Origin: Mesorhizobium loti CJ3sym
Lineage (GTDB): Bacteria > Pseudomonadota > Alphaproteobacteria > Rhizobiales > Rhizobiaceae
Reading direction: 5' to 3'
DNA length: 64,000 bases
NCBI RefSeq assembly: GCF_000472785.1
Contig: NZ_AXAL01000002.1
Span: forward strand, 407,330-471,329
The notes below the pieces were generated by a model that did no database searches, was not told where the DNA came from, and was given only the letters and a program-made list of their open reading frames with translations. The position numbers and the translations under genes were made by a program. Of this stretch, positions 17,651 through 26,333 are shown one piece after another (the stretch's first letter is position 1; every line of letters starts with the position of its first letter).

Positions 17651-19140
17651 TTCCGTTTTTCAGTTTGGGCCTGTCGGTAAGCCTCGGCGATTGCCGCCGG
17701 CCCGAGCCTTGTCAGGCAGTGGGCGGCGGTCTCGCCTTGATATCGTGCGTTGCGGATCACTGCCGCGACGCGACTGACACCGCGCGCGGCGTCATAGCCC
17801 GGCCTGTAGCCGGCAGGAAGGGCCTTTGCCGTCGCGTTCACGACAAGTCCGGCTCCATTTTCGCCGCCGACGATCGTCAGCGCCGCCGGGCCTGGATGCG
17901 CGCAGCCCTTGGCACAGCCGGAAATGTGCAGGGTGAAGTCGAGAATGTCGGCGTTTTCGGCTGCAATCGTCTCGGCGATGTCGCGCGTGGCGATGTGGCC
18001 GGAGGCGCAGGCCGGAGCGCCGGGGCAGGCCGCGATGCGCGTGCGCGGGTCGGCAGGGTCGGTGACGAAGCCGAGGGTGGCGGCGGTGTGCTGGAGGGGC
18101 TGGTTTGTGTCCGCCGGCTGGCCGAGGAAAAGCAGGGCGCGGCTTGGTGCGAGGCGGATTTCGGTCGTGCCGAGGGCGAGGGCGCTTTGGGCGAGGGCGA
18201 TGATGTTGTCGGCCGGCATGCTGCCGTAAGGGAGGCCGATGCCGAGGGTGAAAATGTCGCCGGCTAAGGAGAAAAGGCCGATAGGTTTGCGGGAGGCGCC
18301 CCCCTCTGTCCTGCCGGACATCTCCCCCTCAAGGGGGGAGATCGGCAGCTTCGACGCCGGCTTTCCCCTAACAACATCGGAGATTGGCGAGACCGTTAGG
18401 GACAGCGTAATCTCCCCCCTTGAGGGGGAGATGTCCGGCAGGACAGAGGGGGGCGCCTGGGGCAGGCTCGTCAAGCACAGCCAACCTGCCAGAGAAACCA
18501 ACTGCCGCTCCGACAAATCCCTCGCATGTGCCTCACGGCCTTTTTCAGCAACCATCCTGAGTGCGGCGACGGCAATGTCTCTCGCGGCATCCGCGTCTAC
18601 CTTTGCCAGTACCTTCGCGTTTGGGCCGTCGCCGGCAACCGATACGCTCCAAACGATGCCGTTGTCGGCTCGCATCGCCTCCAGCCGCACATCCGCCGTC
18701 ACCGCATCCAGCGTCAGTTGCCCGCCACCATCGACAACCAACGAAACCTTCGGCCCGAGCCGCTGTGTCAGCCCGGCTTCCTCGATCGCCACCCTGATCC
18801 GCTCAGCCAGCGGCCGGGGATCGGCGATCTCCTGCGGGTCGATGCCCGCCAGTGGACCGGTCTCGACCAGCACGCCGGTGCGCACGGCAATGCCCAACGC
18901 ATCGACCTCCGCCGCCAGCAGTGCAGCGCTTTCCGCCGTCAGTCCGCGTATCTGCAGGCTGCCGCGCGCCGTGACTTCCATGATGCCGTTGCCATGCCGC
19001 AAGGCGGATTCGGCCAGCCCGATCAACAGCTTCGGCGACAGCCCCCCAGCGACCGGGTTCAGCCGCACCAACAGGCCATCGCCGGTCTGCATCGGCGCCG
19101 ACAAAGCCGGGCAGGCGCCGCGTCGCGAGAAGGCGTTCAT
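17647..19140 (-). CDS. cobG: Precorrin-3B synthase, carrying an in-frame palindromic insert
   Basis: 497 residues, longer than usual for CobG (about 400-460). It is a sulfite/nitrite-reductase-like iron-sulphur enzyme that uses O2 to hydroxylate C20 and form the lactone of precorrin-3B. The four Cys ligands of the 4Fe-4S centre are seen in ACPGAPACASG and SGCAKGCAHPG (about residues 378 and 418). Residues about 228-282 (Pro, Glu and Gly rich) are read from an inverted repeat element that sits between the two ferredoxin-reductase-like halves. The flanking sequence resumes normally, so the protein is probably active. It overlaps cobN and cobH by 4 bases. Confidence 0.93.
   Translation of the reverse strand: MNAFSRRGACPALSAPMQTGDGLLVRLNPVAGGLSPKLLIGLAESALRHGNGIMEVTARGSLQIRGLTAESAALLAAEVDALGIAVRTGVLVETGPLAGIDPQEIADPRPLAERIRVAIEEAGLTQRLGPKVSLVVDGGGQLTLDAVTADVRLEAMRADNGIVWSVSVAGDGPNAKVLAKVDADAARDIAVAALRMVAEKGREAHARDLSERQLVSLAGWLCLTSLPQAPPSVLPDISPSRGEITLSLTVSPISDVVRGKPASKLPISPLEGEMSGRTEGGASRKPIGLFSLAGDIFTLGIGLPYGSMPADNIIALAQSALALGTTEIRLAPSRALLFLGQPADTNQPLQHTAATLGFVTDPADPRTRIAACPGAPACASGHIATRDIAETIAAENADILDFTLHISGCAKGCAHPGPAALTIVGGENGAGLVVNATAKALPAGYRPGYDAARGVSRVAAVIRNARYQGETAAHCLTRLGPAAIAEAYRQAQTEKRK
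18294..18458. repeat. Protein-coding palindromic element inside cobG
   Basis: Two arms of 48 bases (18294-18341 and 18411-18458) are perfect reverse complements by direct comparison, separated by 69 bases. Each arm also folds on itself through CTCCCCCTCAAGGGGGGAG. The whole 165 bp (a multiple of three) is read through by cobG without a stop, giving peptide that starts APPSVLPDISP and ends EMSGRTEGGAS. A closely related copy lies in cobN. Confidence 0.92.
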
Positions 19141-22100
19141 GCCGCGACCCCGAGCGCCTCGGCCTCGACAATCAGCGCTGCAAGATCGTCGTCGATGGAA
19201 TTGCGCAGGGGATGCCAGAGGCCGCGTCGGCGCGCCGACAGGAAACGCTCGGCAATGATTTTCGCGGCTGCAGGATTCTCGCGCAGGATGAAAGCGCGGA
19301 CCAAGGGATCGCCGACATAGGCGTCGTGCACGGCCTCGATCAGTGAACCCGATATGGCATGGGTGGTTTCGGCGAAGCCGACCAGCCGGTCGACCGTCTC
19401 GGCGAATTCGGAGGCGCCGCGCGGGCCGTGGCGCATCTGGCCAGCGATGAATCGGGCATTGACCGCGCGCGCCCGCACCACCCGCGATACGGCTTCGCCG
19501 ACCGAACGGGGCTTGGGCTTTTGCGGATCCGTCGTGTCGAGCACGATGACGTCGGCATTCCGGCCCAGCGCCGCAAGAGCGGCCGAAAAGCCGCCGATGA
19601 AAGCGACGTCGGCAGAGCCTTCCAGGATATCGCGGCCAGGATCGTCGCCGGTGTGGACGAGAAGGTCGGCCTCGGCGATGCGGGTTTCAAAGGCGCCGGG
19701 GGAGGCGATGCCTTCGCCCTCGGCGCCGCCATAGGCATGCGAGGTGGCGTCGAGATAGGTGCGGCCGATCTCTTCGCGCGCGCCCCAGTCGCCGCTCGAC
19801 AACAGATCCTCGACGCCGGCGCCATAGGTGCCGGGCGAGGTGCCGAAAATGCGCGGGCTGATCTTGCCGTCCGCGCGGGTTTTGGCGGCGAGCGGGTTTT
19901 CCGAATCCTCTTCGTCGCGTGCGGAAACGGCGTTGGCGGCGGCATCGATCAGCGCGATCTGGGTCGGGAACATGTCGCGGAACAGGCCCGATATGCGCCA
20001 GGTGACGTCAATGCGCGGGCGGCCGAGGGTGGCCGGCGGCAGCACCTCGATGCCGGTGATGCGGCCGGTGGCGGCATCCCATTGCGGCCGGCATCCCATC
20101 AGCGCCAGGCCTTGAGCGATCTCCTCGCCGCCGGTGCGCAGCGAGGCCGAGCCCCAGAGGTCGATGACCAGCGAGCGTGGCCAGTCGCCATGCGATTGCA
20201 TATAGCCGCGCACCACTTCTTCCGCCGCTGCCTTGCCCAGATCATAGGCGGTGGGCGTCGGCATGGTGCGCGGGTCCGAGGTGAACAAGTTGCGGCCGGT
20301 GGGCAGGACATCGGAGCGGCCACGTGCCGGGGCGCCTGCCGGACCGGCCTTGACGTGACGTCCATCGAGCGCGGCCAGCAGCGCGGTCTTTTCGGCCTCG
20401 GCGCTTTGGACGCGCATGGCGTCGGGTTCGCCCTCGGGCGCGCGGCCATAGATGTGCAGCCCGTCCTTGATGGCGAAATCCTTGAGGTCGCAGAGCCAGG
20501 CGTCGATGCGGCGCAGCGCCTCGTCGGGTGCGTCGGTCCTGGCGACGCCGGCTTCAGAAGCGAGGCCCGTCTTTTGCGCAGTCTCGACAATCAGTTTCGC
20601 CAGACGGTCGCGGCGACGGCGGTCGAGGCCGTCGGCCTGGGCGTATTCGTCGACCAGGCGTTCAAGTCTGTGCTGGTTTTCGTCGAGCCCAGCGCCGGTC
20701 AGCGGCGGCGGCAGATGGCCAAGCGTAACGGCGGCGATGCGCCGCTTGGCCTGCGCGGCCTCGCCGGGGTTGGAGACGATGAAGGGATAGATGACGGGTA
20801 ATCCACCGGTGACGATCTCGGGAAAGCAGTTTTGCGAGAGTGCAACCGTCTTGCCGGGCAGCCATTCCAGCGTGCCGTGGGCGCCGACATGGACCAGGGC
20901 GTGGATGCCGAGCGATTTGCGCAACCACAGGCCAAAGGCGAGCAGGGCGTGGCGCGGGGGGAGCGTCGGATCGTGGTAGTCGGCGCGGCGATCGGCGGAG
21001 CGGCCACGGTCGGGGGCGAGGGCGACGGTAATGTTGCCGAAGGTGGCGGCGCGGAAGGGGAAGTGCCTTTTGCTTGATAGCGAAGGCTGGCGCGAGGCGC
21101 GCCCCTCTGTCCTGCCGGACATCTCCCCCACAAGGGGGGAGATTGCGCCCTTATCTCCGCTTTCGCCAATCTCCAACGATGCGAGAGGGGGCGAAGCGCT
21201 GAAGCTGCCAATCTCCCCACCTGTGGGGGAGATGTCCGGCAGGACAGAGGGGGGCGCCTCGCGCAACCCTGTCTCGTCTTCTGCCTTGCCCCAAGCTGCT
21301 TCGACCACAGCGACTGCCGCAGTCGGCAACTCTGTCGAGAAGGCAATATAGTTGTCTAAAGTCAGTCCACTATCGCTCCGCTCCAGCAAATCCAGTAGCG
21401 CACGCGGCGATTGCGGAATCCCCTCAACGCCATAGCCCTGTTCCTTCAGGTCATGCAGCATCGCCAGCACGCTGGACGGCACATCGAGGCCGACCGCATA
21501 GCCGGTGCGGCCAGGCGCGCTCGGATAATCCGGGATCAGGATGGCTAGTTTCCGCTCGGTGCGGTGGGTCTCCTGCAGCTTGATGAACGCCGCCAAACGA
21601 TCCGCCACCTGCGCCACGCGATCCGGTTCCGGCCGGTTGGCGAAAGCGCGGTGGCCAAGCGCCGGATCAACCTCGCTTTCACCCTTGAAGGAAATGGCGC
21701 CGGCGAGGATGCGGCCGTCGAGTTCGGGCAGCACGACATGCATGGCGAGGTCGGCGGGCGCCAGGCCGCGCTGGTTGTTTTCCCAGACGTCGCGGCGGGT
21801 GGTGGCGACGATGACCTGGAAGACGGGCACGCCGGCGCGGTCGAACAGGGTTTCGACGCCCGGTTCGGCACCGGAGGCGAAAGCGGTCGCGGTGATGATG
21901 GCGGCGGGGTTGAGCGCGGCCAGCGCGGTCTCGACGAAGGCCAGCGAGGTTGGGTCCTTGAGGCTGGAGACGAAGATGGGGACCGGAAGCATGCCGCGCA
22001 GCTTCATTGCTTCAACGAGCGCGTCGATGGGGGCGACATCGGCGGCGAGCAGCATGGAACGATAGAACAGGATTGGCACAACCTTTCCTTCCCCCTCGAG

Positions 22101-22670
22101 GGGAAGGGCGACGCCGCCGCGTGTGGGCTCGTAGTAGCCTGCTTTTGGCACGCTGACCGGCTCGGTCGCCGCTCCGTCGGACCCCGACAACCCGGCCAGT
22201 CTCTGCACCAGCGCGCTCATATTCGCCGGGCCGCCCTGGCGGAAATAGCCGAGCAGGCCGTCCAATTCCTCGCGCGGCAGCGTCGAGGCTTCGATCAGGC
22301 GGAGATCCTCGTCGCGGCATTCGCCGGGCAGCAGCGCCAGCTTTATGCCGCGTTCACGGGCGACCGAGGCAAGCTGGTCGCAGCCGTAGCGCCACCAGTC
22401 ATAGCCGCCGAGGATGCGGACCATTATGATTTTGGCGTGGCGCGCCACACTGTCGATCCAGAGGTCGACCGACATGGGATGGCGCAGGTCGCGCAATGCC
22501 GACAGCCGCATCGAGGGCAGGCGGGCGGCATCCGCCTTCCATGCGGCCGCAAGGCCGGCGAGGTCGCTGTCGGTAAAGGACAGGGCCACGATATCCGCCG
22601 GCGTCTGCCGCAGATCGACCGGCTCGGCGAGATCGTCGAGCGAGGCGGACGTGGTGGCGAGTATGTGCAT
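19137..22670 (-). CDS. cobN: Cobaltochelatase subunit CobN, carrying an in-frame palindromic insert
   Basis: 1177 residues, the large tetrapyrrole-binding subunit that inserts cobalt into hydrogenobyrinate a,c-diamide with the CobS/CobT AAA+ partners (not in this window). Conserved stretches include LHVGAHGTLEWLPGK-like VHVGAHGTLEWLPGK near residue 605, GNNSDPR-like RNLFTSDPRTMPT near 797, and FSGLFRDMFP-like RISGLFRDMFP near 890. Residues about 470-526 come from a palindromic element placed in a loop before FGNITVALAPDRG. Overlaps with cobG by 4 bases; cobW ends 18 bases upstream. Confidence 0.95.
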   Translation of the reverse strand: MHILATTSASLDDLAEPVDLRQTPADIVALSFTDSDLAGLAAAWKADAARLPSMRLSALRDLRHPMSVDLWIDSVARHAKIIMVRILGGYDWWRYGCDQLASVARERGIKLALLPGECRDEDLRLIEASTLPREELDGLLGYFRQGGPANMSALVQRLAGLSGSDGAATEPVSVPKAGYYEPTRGGVALPLEGEGKVVPILFYRSMLLAADVAPIDALVEAMKLRGMLPVPIFVSSLKDPTSLAFVETALAALNPAAIITATAFASGAEPGVETLFDRAGVPVFQVIVATTRRDVWENNQRGLAPADLAMHVVLPELDGRILAGAISFKGESEVDPALGHRAFANRPEPDRVAQVADRLAAFIKLQETHRTERKLAILIPDYPSAPGRTGYAVGLDVPSSVLAMLHDLKEQGYGVEGIPQSPRALLDLLERSDSGLTLDNYIAFSTELPTAAVAVVEAAWGKAEDETGLREAPPSVLPDISPTGGEIGSFSASPPLASLEIGESGDKGAISPLVGEMSGRTEGRASRQPSLSSKRHFPFRAATFGNITVALAPDRGRSADRRADYHDPTLPPRHALLAFGLWLRKSLGIHALVHVGAHGTLEWLPGKTVALSQNCFPEIVTGGLPVIYPFIVSNPGEAAQAKRRIAAVTLGHLPPPLTGAGLDENQHRLERLVDEYAQADGLDRRRRDRLAKLIVETAQKTGLASEAGVARTDAPDEALRRIDAWLCDLKDFAIKDGLHIYGRAPEGEPDAMRVQSAEAEKTALLAALDGRHVKAGPAGAPARGRSDVLPTGRNLFTSDPRTMPTPTAYDLGKAAAEEVVRGYMQSHGDWPRSLVIDLWGSASLRTGGEEIAQGLALMGCRPQWDAATGRITGIEVLPPATLGRPRIDVTWRISGLFRDMFPTQIALIDAAANAVSARDEEDSENPLAAKTRADGKISPRIFGTSPGTYGAGVEDLLSSGDWGAREEIGRTYLDATSHAYGGAEGEGIASPGAFETRIAEADLLVHTGDDPGRDILEGSADVAFIGGFSAALAALGRNADVIVLDTTDPQKPKPRSVGEAVSRVVRARAVNARFIAGQMRHGPRGASEFAETVDRLVGFAETTHAISGSLIEAVHDAYVGDPLVRAFILRENPAAAKIIAERFLSARRRGLWHPLRNSIDDDLAALIVEAEALGVAA
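21092..21262. repeat. Protein-coding palindromic element inside cobN
   Basis: Arms of 53 bases (21092-21144 and 21210-21262) are reverse complements apart from a few mismatches, with a 65-base centre; total 171 bp, a multiple of three. The encoded peptide begins EAPPSVLPDISP and ends GEMSGRTEGRAS, the same reading frame and orientation as the copy in cobG. The centres of the two copies differ much more than the arms. Confidence 0.9.
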
Positions 22671-22688
22671 TGCGGCTCGTGGTTGGCT

Positions 22689-23741
22689 TCAGCCGGCGAG
22701 TATAGCTTCGATTGCCGGCCGGTTCAGCCCCTTGAGGCCAATGACGACGAGACGCGAGCGGCGATCGTCCTCGGCCGTCCAGGCGCGGTCATAATAATGA
22801 TTGACGCGCGGCCCGACGGCCTGCAGCAAAAGCCGCATCGGCTTGCCGCCGACTTCGACGAAACCCTTCACACGCAGCACGTTTTCCTGTTCGGCGGCGG
22901 TGGCGACGCGCTTTGCCAGATCATCGGGATTAGCGATCGAGGGAATGTCGACGATGAAGGTGTCGAAGTCGTCATGCTCGTGGTCGAAGGCGCCGTCATG
23001 GTGGGACTTGCGGTTCTCGATGTCGTCCTCGACGGCGAGCCCGAGCCCGAGCAGCACGGAGGGATCGACCTTGCCATGCGACGTCGGCACGATTTTTACT
23101 GCGCGTGCGGAATGTTCATTGATAATGGCGTTGGCGCGGGCCGAACCGGCGGCGTCCATCAGGTCGCTCTTCGAGAGGATGATCAGGTCGGCACAGGCGA
23201 TCTGGTCTTCAAACACCTCTTCGACCGGGTCGTCATGGTCGAGTGAGTCGTCGGCAGTCCTCTGCGCCTGCAGGGCGTCCATGTCGTTGGCGACGCGGCC
23301 TTCGGCCAGCGCCGGGCCGTCGACCACGGCGATGACGCCGTCGACGGTCACGCGGCTCTTCACGCTTGGCCACTGGAAAGCCTGGACCAGCGGCTTGGGC
23401 AAAGCGAGGCCCGAGGTTTCGATCAGGATGTGGTCGACTTTCGGCGTCAGCGACAGGATCTTGTCCAGCGCCGGCACGAAATCGTCGGCCACGGTGCAGC
23501 AGATGCAGCCATTGGCCAGTTCGACGATGTTTTCCTCCGGACAGGTGTCGATGCCGCAGCCTTTGAGGATTTCGCCGTCAATGCCGATGTCGCCAAACTC
23601 GTTGACGATGATCGCAATGCGCTTGCCGCCGGCGTTTTCGAGGAGATGGCGGACCAGCGTCGTCTTGCCGGCGCCGAGGAAGCCGGTGACAACGGTGCAG
23701 GGTACACGGGAGAGATTGCCGGCCGGATTTGGAGCGCTCAT
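22689..23741 (-). CDS. cobW: CobW-family GTP-dependent metallochaperone
   Basis: 350 residues from ATG 23741, whose ATGA overlaps the previous stop. P-loop TGFLGAGKTTLVRHLL near residue 19, the CXCC metal-binding motif in NGCICCTV near 83, and the G-domain SKSD near 185 place it in COG0523. A His/Asp-rich stretch (HHDGAFDHEHDD, near 245) can also bind metal. In cobalamin clusters it is thought to deliver Co(II) to CobN; the adjacency to cobN supports this. Confidence 0.95.
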   Translation of the reverse strand: MSAPNPAGNLSRVPCTVVTGFLGAGKTTLVRHLLENAGGKRIAIIVNEFGDIGIDGEILKGCGIDTCPEENIVELANGCICCTVADDFVPALDKILSLTPKVDHILIETSGLALPKPLVQAFQWPSVKSRVTVDGVIAVVDGPALAEGRVANDMDALQAQRTADDSLDHDDPVEEVFEDQIACADLIILSKSDLMDAAGSARANAIINEHSARAVKIVPTSHGKVDPSVLLGLGLAVEDDIENRKSHHDGAFDHEHDDFDTFIVDIPSIANPDDLAKRVATAAEQENVLRVKGFVEVGGKPMRLLLQAVGPRVNHYYDRAWTAEDDRRSRLVVIGLKGLNRPAIEAILAG

Positions 23742-24172
23742 GGTTGGTCCTTCAGCATGTCGAGAGGTGGAATACGCGCCACGAGGCCGCGCTTGAGGGA
23801 ATCCGGCCGGCCGCGCCATGGAATGAGGCCATCGGTCGAGGTGGCGAAGAGTTTTGCGCCGGTGATGAGGTCGGGGCCGCTGGTCAAGGTCAGGTCGCCG
23901 AAGACATAGCTCCAGCAGCCGTCGCGCAGGATCGCGGCGCTGAGGCGGCGCTTGCAATTGCCGAGACATTCGACCGTGCGGACGCGGATATTGTCGGCCG
24001 CTGCGGCGCGGCGCGTATCTTCGGCCAAAAGTTCGCCGGCGCGGGGATGCGCGTCGGAGCCGGCCTCATTGCGGCAGGAGGCGCAGACGATCACGGTGAC
24101 GCCGGCCAAGGCATCGCGGTCCTCAGACGCATTGTCCGCTGTGCCAGCCGAAAAACTGCTGTTCTGGTCCAA
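23738..24172 (-). CDS. DUF1636 ferredoxin-like metal-binding protein
   Basis: Up to 144 residues. CASC near residue 31 and CLGNC near 69 form a four-Cys set like thioredoxin-fold 2Fe-2S ferredoxins, the hallmark of DUF1636, often found beside cobW/cobN. It is the first gene after the cobalamin riboswitch and may supply electrons or metal to the pathway (inference). The start is uncertain: the frame opens at TTG 24172 with AAGGAG 9 bases before it, but that TTG lies in the T-tract of a terminator-like hairpin. A TTG at 24109 after GAGG is an alternative. Confidence 0.8.
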   Translation of the reverse strand: MDQNSSFSAGTADNASEDRDALAGVTVIVCASCRNEAGSDAHPRAGELLAEDTRRAAAADNIRVRTVECLGNCKRRLSAAILRDGCWSYVFGDLTLTSGPDLITGAKLFATSTDGLIPWRGRPDSLKRGLVARIPPLDMLKDQP

Positions 24173-24193
24173 AAAACCGGGCTCCTTGCCCGG
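24171..24193 (-). terminator. Terminator-like hairpin, likely riboswitch expression platform
   Basis: On the minus strand CCGGGC, loop AAGGA, GCCCGG is followed directly by six T. It lies about 30 bases after the cobalamin aptamer. The loop also contains the Shine-Dalgarno-like AAGGAG used by the TTG at 24172, so the hairpin could act by termination, by hiding the ribosome site, or both. Confidence 0.65.
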
Positions 24194-24222
24194 AAACCCG
24201 CCGGGCGATCGGATTCTTCTGT

Positions 24223-24420
24223 CGCAGACGGCAGGTCTCCTGGCTCGCGGGTCATCGCCTTGGATAGCCGCCTTCCCGGGAACCTCCCAGTGGCTTTCGG
24301 CCTTGGCTCTTCGCTTACAGTTGCGGGGACAGCCGCGGATTTGAGATCGAAATCCCGCACCGCATTCCCTCTTAGCCCTTGCCGTTGTGGGCAGGGGACC
24401 GTCTGGACCGGATTTAGGCT
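24223..24420 (-). promoter_or_regulatory. Cobalamin (B12) riboswitch
   Basis: Read on the minus strand, the aptamer shows its landmarks in order: GGGAATGCGGTGCGGG, then GGCTGTCCCCGCAACTGTAA, then AAAGCCACTGGG, then GGGAAGGCGG, and finally the B12 box AGCCAGGAGACCTGCC. It lies between the YcaQ-like gene and the DUF1636 gene, so adenosylcobalamin should repress the cob operon when the cofactor is plentiful. Boundaries are set by eye. Confidence 0.95.
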
Positions 24421-24447
24421 TTTGCGGGTGGCGGTGTCAACGCGGGG

Positions 24448-25647
24448 TCACGACACCGCGATGTCGGCCAGCGCCGGACCCAAACCACCGGCAGGCGTCA
24501 CTTCCATGCGTTCAAGGCCGAGCCAGCCCTGCATCTGCTTCAATTCCTCGAAGAGCTGAGCCGCCGTTTCAGGCGGTGCGCCGGGTTCGGGGTAAGCGGC
24601 ATGGACGCGCAGGACGCTTGCCGGCCGGTCGGCCCTCAGGTCGACGCGCGCCACGATCTTGTCGCCGAGCAGGAAGGGCAGGACGTAATAGCCATATTGG
24701 CGCTTTTCGGCGGGGGTGTAGATTTCGATGCGGTAGTGGAACTTGAAGAGCCGTTCCGACCGCGACCGTTCGAAGACGACCGGGTCAAAGGGCACCAGCA
24801 ACGCACGGGCCTCGATTTTCCGGGGCAGGCGGGCGTCTTTGTGAAGGTAAGCCGGCTTGTCCCAGCCCTCGACACGCACCGGGAGCAGCTCGCCCGACTC
24901 GACAAGTTCCTCCAGCCGGCCTTTCATGTCGGCCGGCGACAGGCGGAAATAGTCGCGCAGATCGCCTGATGTCGCGATGCCGTGGGCACGGGCCGAGATG
25001 CGCAGCAATTCGCGATGCGCGTCCTCGGCAGCCGGCACCGGCAGATCGAGGATCGCCTGCGGCAGCACGCGCTCGGGCAGGTCATAGAAGCGCTCGAAGC
25101 CACGACGGTGCGCGGTGGTGATGCGACCGGCCCAGAACAGCCATTCGAAGGCGTGCTTGGCGTGGCTCCAGCCCCACCAGCCGCCCGAACCCTTCTGGCC
25201 TTCCAGCGCCGAAGCGGCAATCGGGCCGCGTGCGACGACCTCGCGATAGATCTCTTCTATATAGGCGGTGTGCTCGCGACCCCATTTGGCCAGGCCGAGA
25301 TACATTTCATCGCCTTGTTCGGCGCGCTGCATGCGCCAGCGCATCAGCGGGTAGGTCTCGACCGGCAGGAACGAAGCCTCATGCGCCCAATATTCAAAGA
25401 CCGTGCGCTTGCGGGTGACGGCGGCATTGTCGAGCAGAGCGAGCGGGTAGGGGCCAAGCCGCGAATAGAGCGGCATGTAATGTGCGCGCACCACAGCGCT
25501 GACGGAATCGATCTGCAGCAGGCCGGTGCGCGAGAGCACCCGGGCGAAGTGGCGTCGATCGGGCGTGCTGGCGGGGCGGGGATCGAGAAACCCTTGAGCG
25601 GCGAGCGCGATGCGCCGGGCCATGGGGAGCGAGATCTTTTCCTTCAT
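24448..25647 (-). CDS. YcaQ/AlkZ-like winged-helix DNA glycosylase
   Basis: 399 residues of the HTH_42 (winged-helix crosslink glycosylase) superfamily. LLQIDSVSAVVRAHYMP near residue 42 carries the Q-x-D catalytic motif typical of the YcaQ branch, as opposed to Q-x-Q in AlkZ. EYWAHEASFLP near 86 and YGYYVLPFLLGDKIVARVD near 313 are further conserved blocks. Members remove bulky or crosslinking alkyl adducts. It stands alone; its stop lies about 30 bases before the riboswitch, with no clear terminator between. Confidence 0.85.
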   Translation of the reverse strand: MKEKISLPMARRIALAAQGFLDPRPASTPDRRHFARVLSRTGLLQIDSVSAVVRAHYMPLYSRLGPYPLALLDNAAVTRKRTVFEYWAHEASFLPVETYPLMRWRMQRAEQGDEMYLGLAKWGREHTAYIEEIYREVVARGPIAASALEGQKGSGGWWGWSHAKHAFEWLFWAGRITTAHRRGFERFYDLPERVLPQAILDLPVPAAEDAHRELLRISARAHGIATSGDLRDYFRLSPADMKGRLEELVESGELLPVRVEGWDKPAYLHKDARLPRKIEARALLVPFDPVVFERSRSERLFKFHYRIEIYTPAEKRQYGYYVLPFLLGDKIVARVDLRADRPASVLRVHAAYPEPGAPPETAAQLFEELKQMQGWLGLERMEVTPAGGLGPALADIAVS

Positions 25648-25967
25648 TCGGATGCGACTCTAGGGAGGTTCTGATGGGTGATTCCAGGCCATGCTAGCAG
25701 GGTTTTGGCGGCAACCATGTCAGGAGACAAAAGTGGAGTAAAAAGCGAAGGAAATCAAACAGGAGCCGATCGGACCAGTTTGACGCGACATGCCGTCCAG
25801 GCTGCTGTTTTGAACAAGGTTTGACTTGCTTCGCTGGAAGTGCTGCGCTAACCCTCGCCGCGTTGCAGCATAGGCTCCTAAAACGGTTCAGCGGTTAAAC
25901 TGTCACGCTTCCGCATTAAGGTCCGGTGCTGTAATCAAAGTGGATTGGCTCCAACGGAAAGCCGAGC
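25648..25967 (+). promoter_or_regulatory. Gene-free region expected to hold the nuo operon promoter
   Basis: 320 bases between the divergent YcaQ-like gene and nuoA contain no convincing gene. A TTGACT at 25821-25826 could be a -35 element, but no good -10 lies at the standard distance. The leader is less GC-rich than its surroundings. The promoter position is therefore not fixed. Confidence 0.3.
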
Positions 25968-26333
25968 ATGAACGCACTTCTCAGTTCGTACCTGCCCATC
26001 GTCCTGTTCATCGGCGTGGCGCTGGTCGTTGGCCTGGCGCTGCTGGCCGCACCCTTTCTGGTGGCGTACCGCAACCCCGATCCCGAAAAGCTTTCCGCCT
26101 ACGAGTGCGGTTTCAACTCGTTCGACGACGCCCGCATGAAATTCGACATCCGCTTCTATCTGGTGTCGATCCTGTTCATCATCTTCGATCTGGAAGTGGC
26201 CTTCCTGTTTCCCTGGGCCGTGTCCTTCTCGAAGATCGGTATGCTTGGCTTCTGGTCGATGATGGTGTTTTTGGCAGTGCTGACCATCGGCTTTGCCTAT
26301 GAATGGAAAAAAGGAGCGCTGGAATGGGATTGA
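25968..26333 (+). CDS. nuoA: NADH-quinone oxidoreductase subunit A
   Basis: 121 residues with three membrane helices (about 8-33, 65-87 and 92-112). The conserved loop [25 protein letters not shown] carries the Cys that reports quinone-site state in complex I and links the peripheral arm to the membrane arm. It opens the 17-kb nuo operon; its last 10 bases overlap nuoB. Confidence 0.97.
   Translation: MNALLSSYLPIVLFIGVALVVGLALLAAPFLVAYRNPDPEKLSAYECGFNSFDDARMKFDIRFYLVSILFIIFDLEVAFLFPWAVSFSKIGMLGFWSMMVFLAVLTIGFAYEWKKGALEWD

Noticed and set aside
18241..21262. CRISPR-like or tandem repeat reading of the GC-rich palindromes
   Set aside because: Only two copies 2.8 kb apart, each an inverted repeat within a gene, with no regular spacers.
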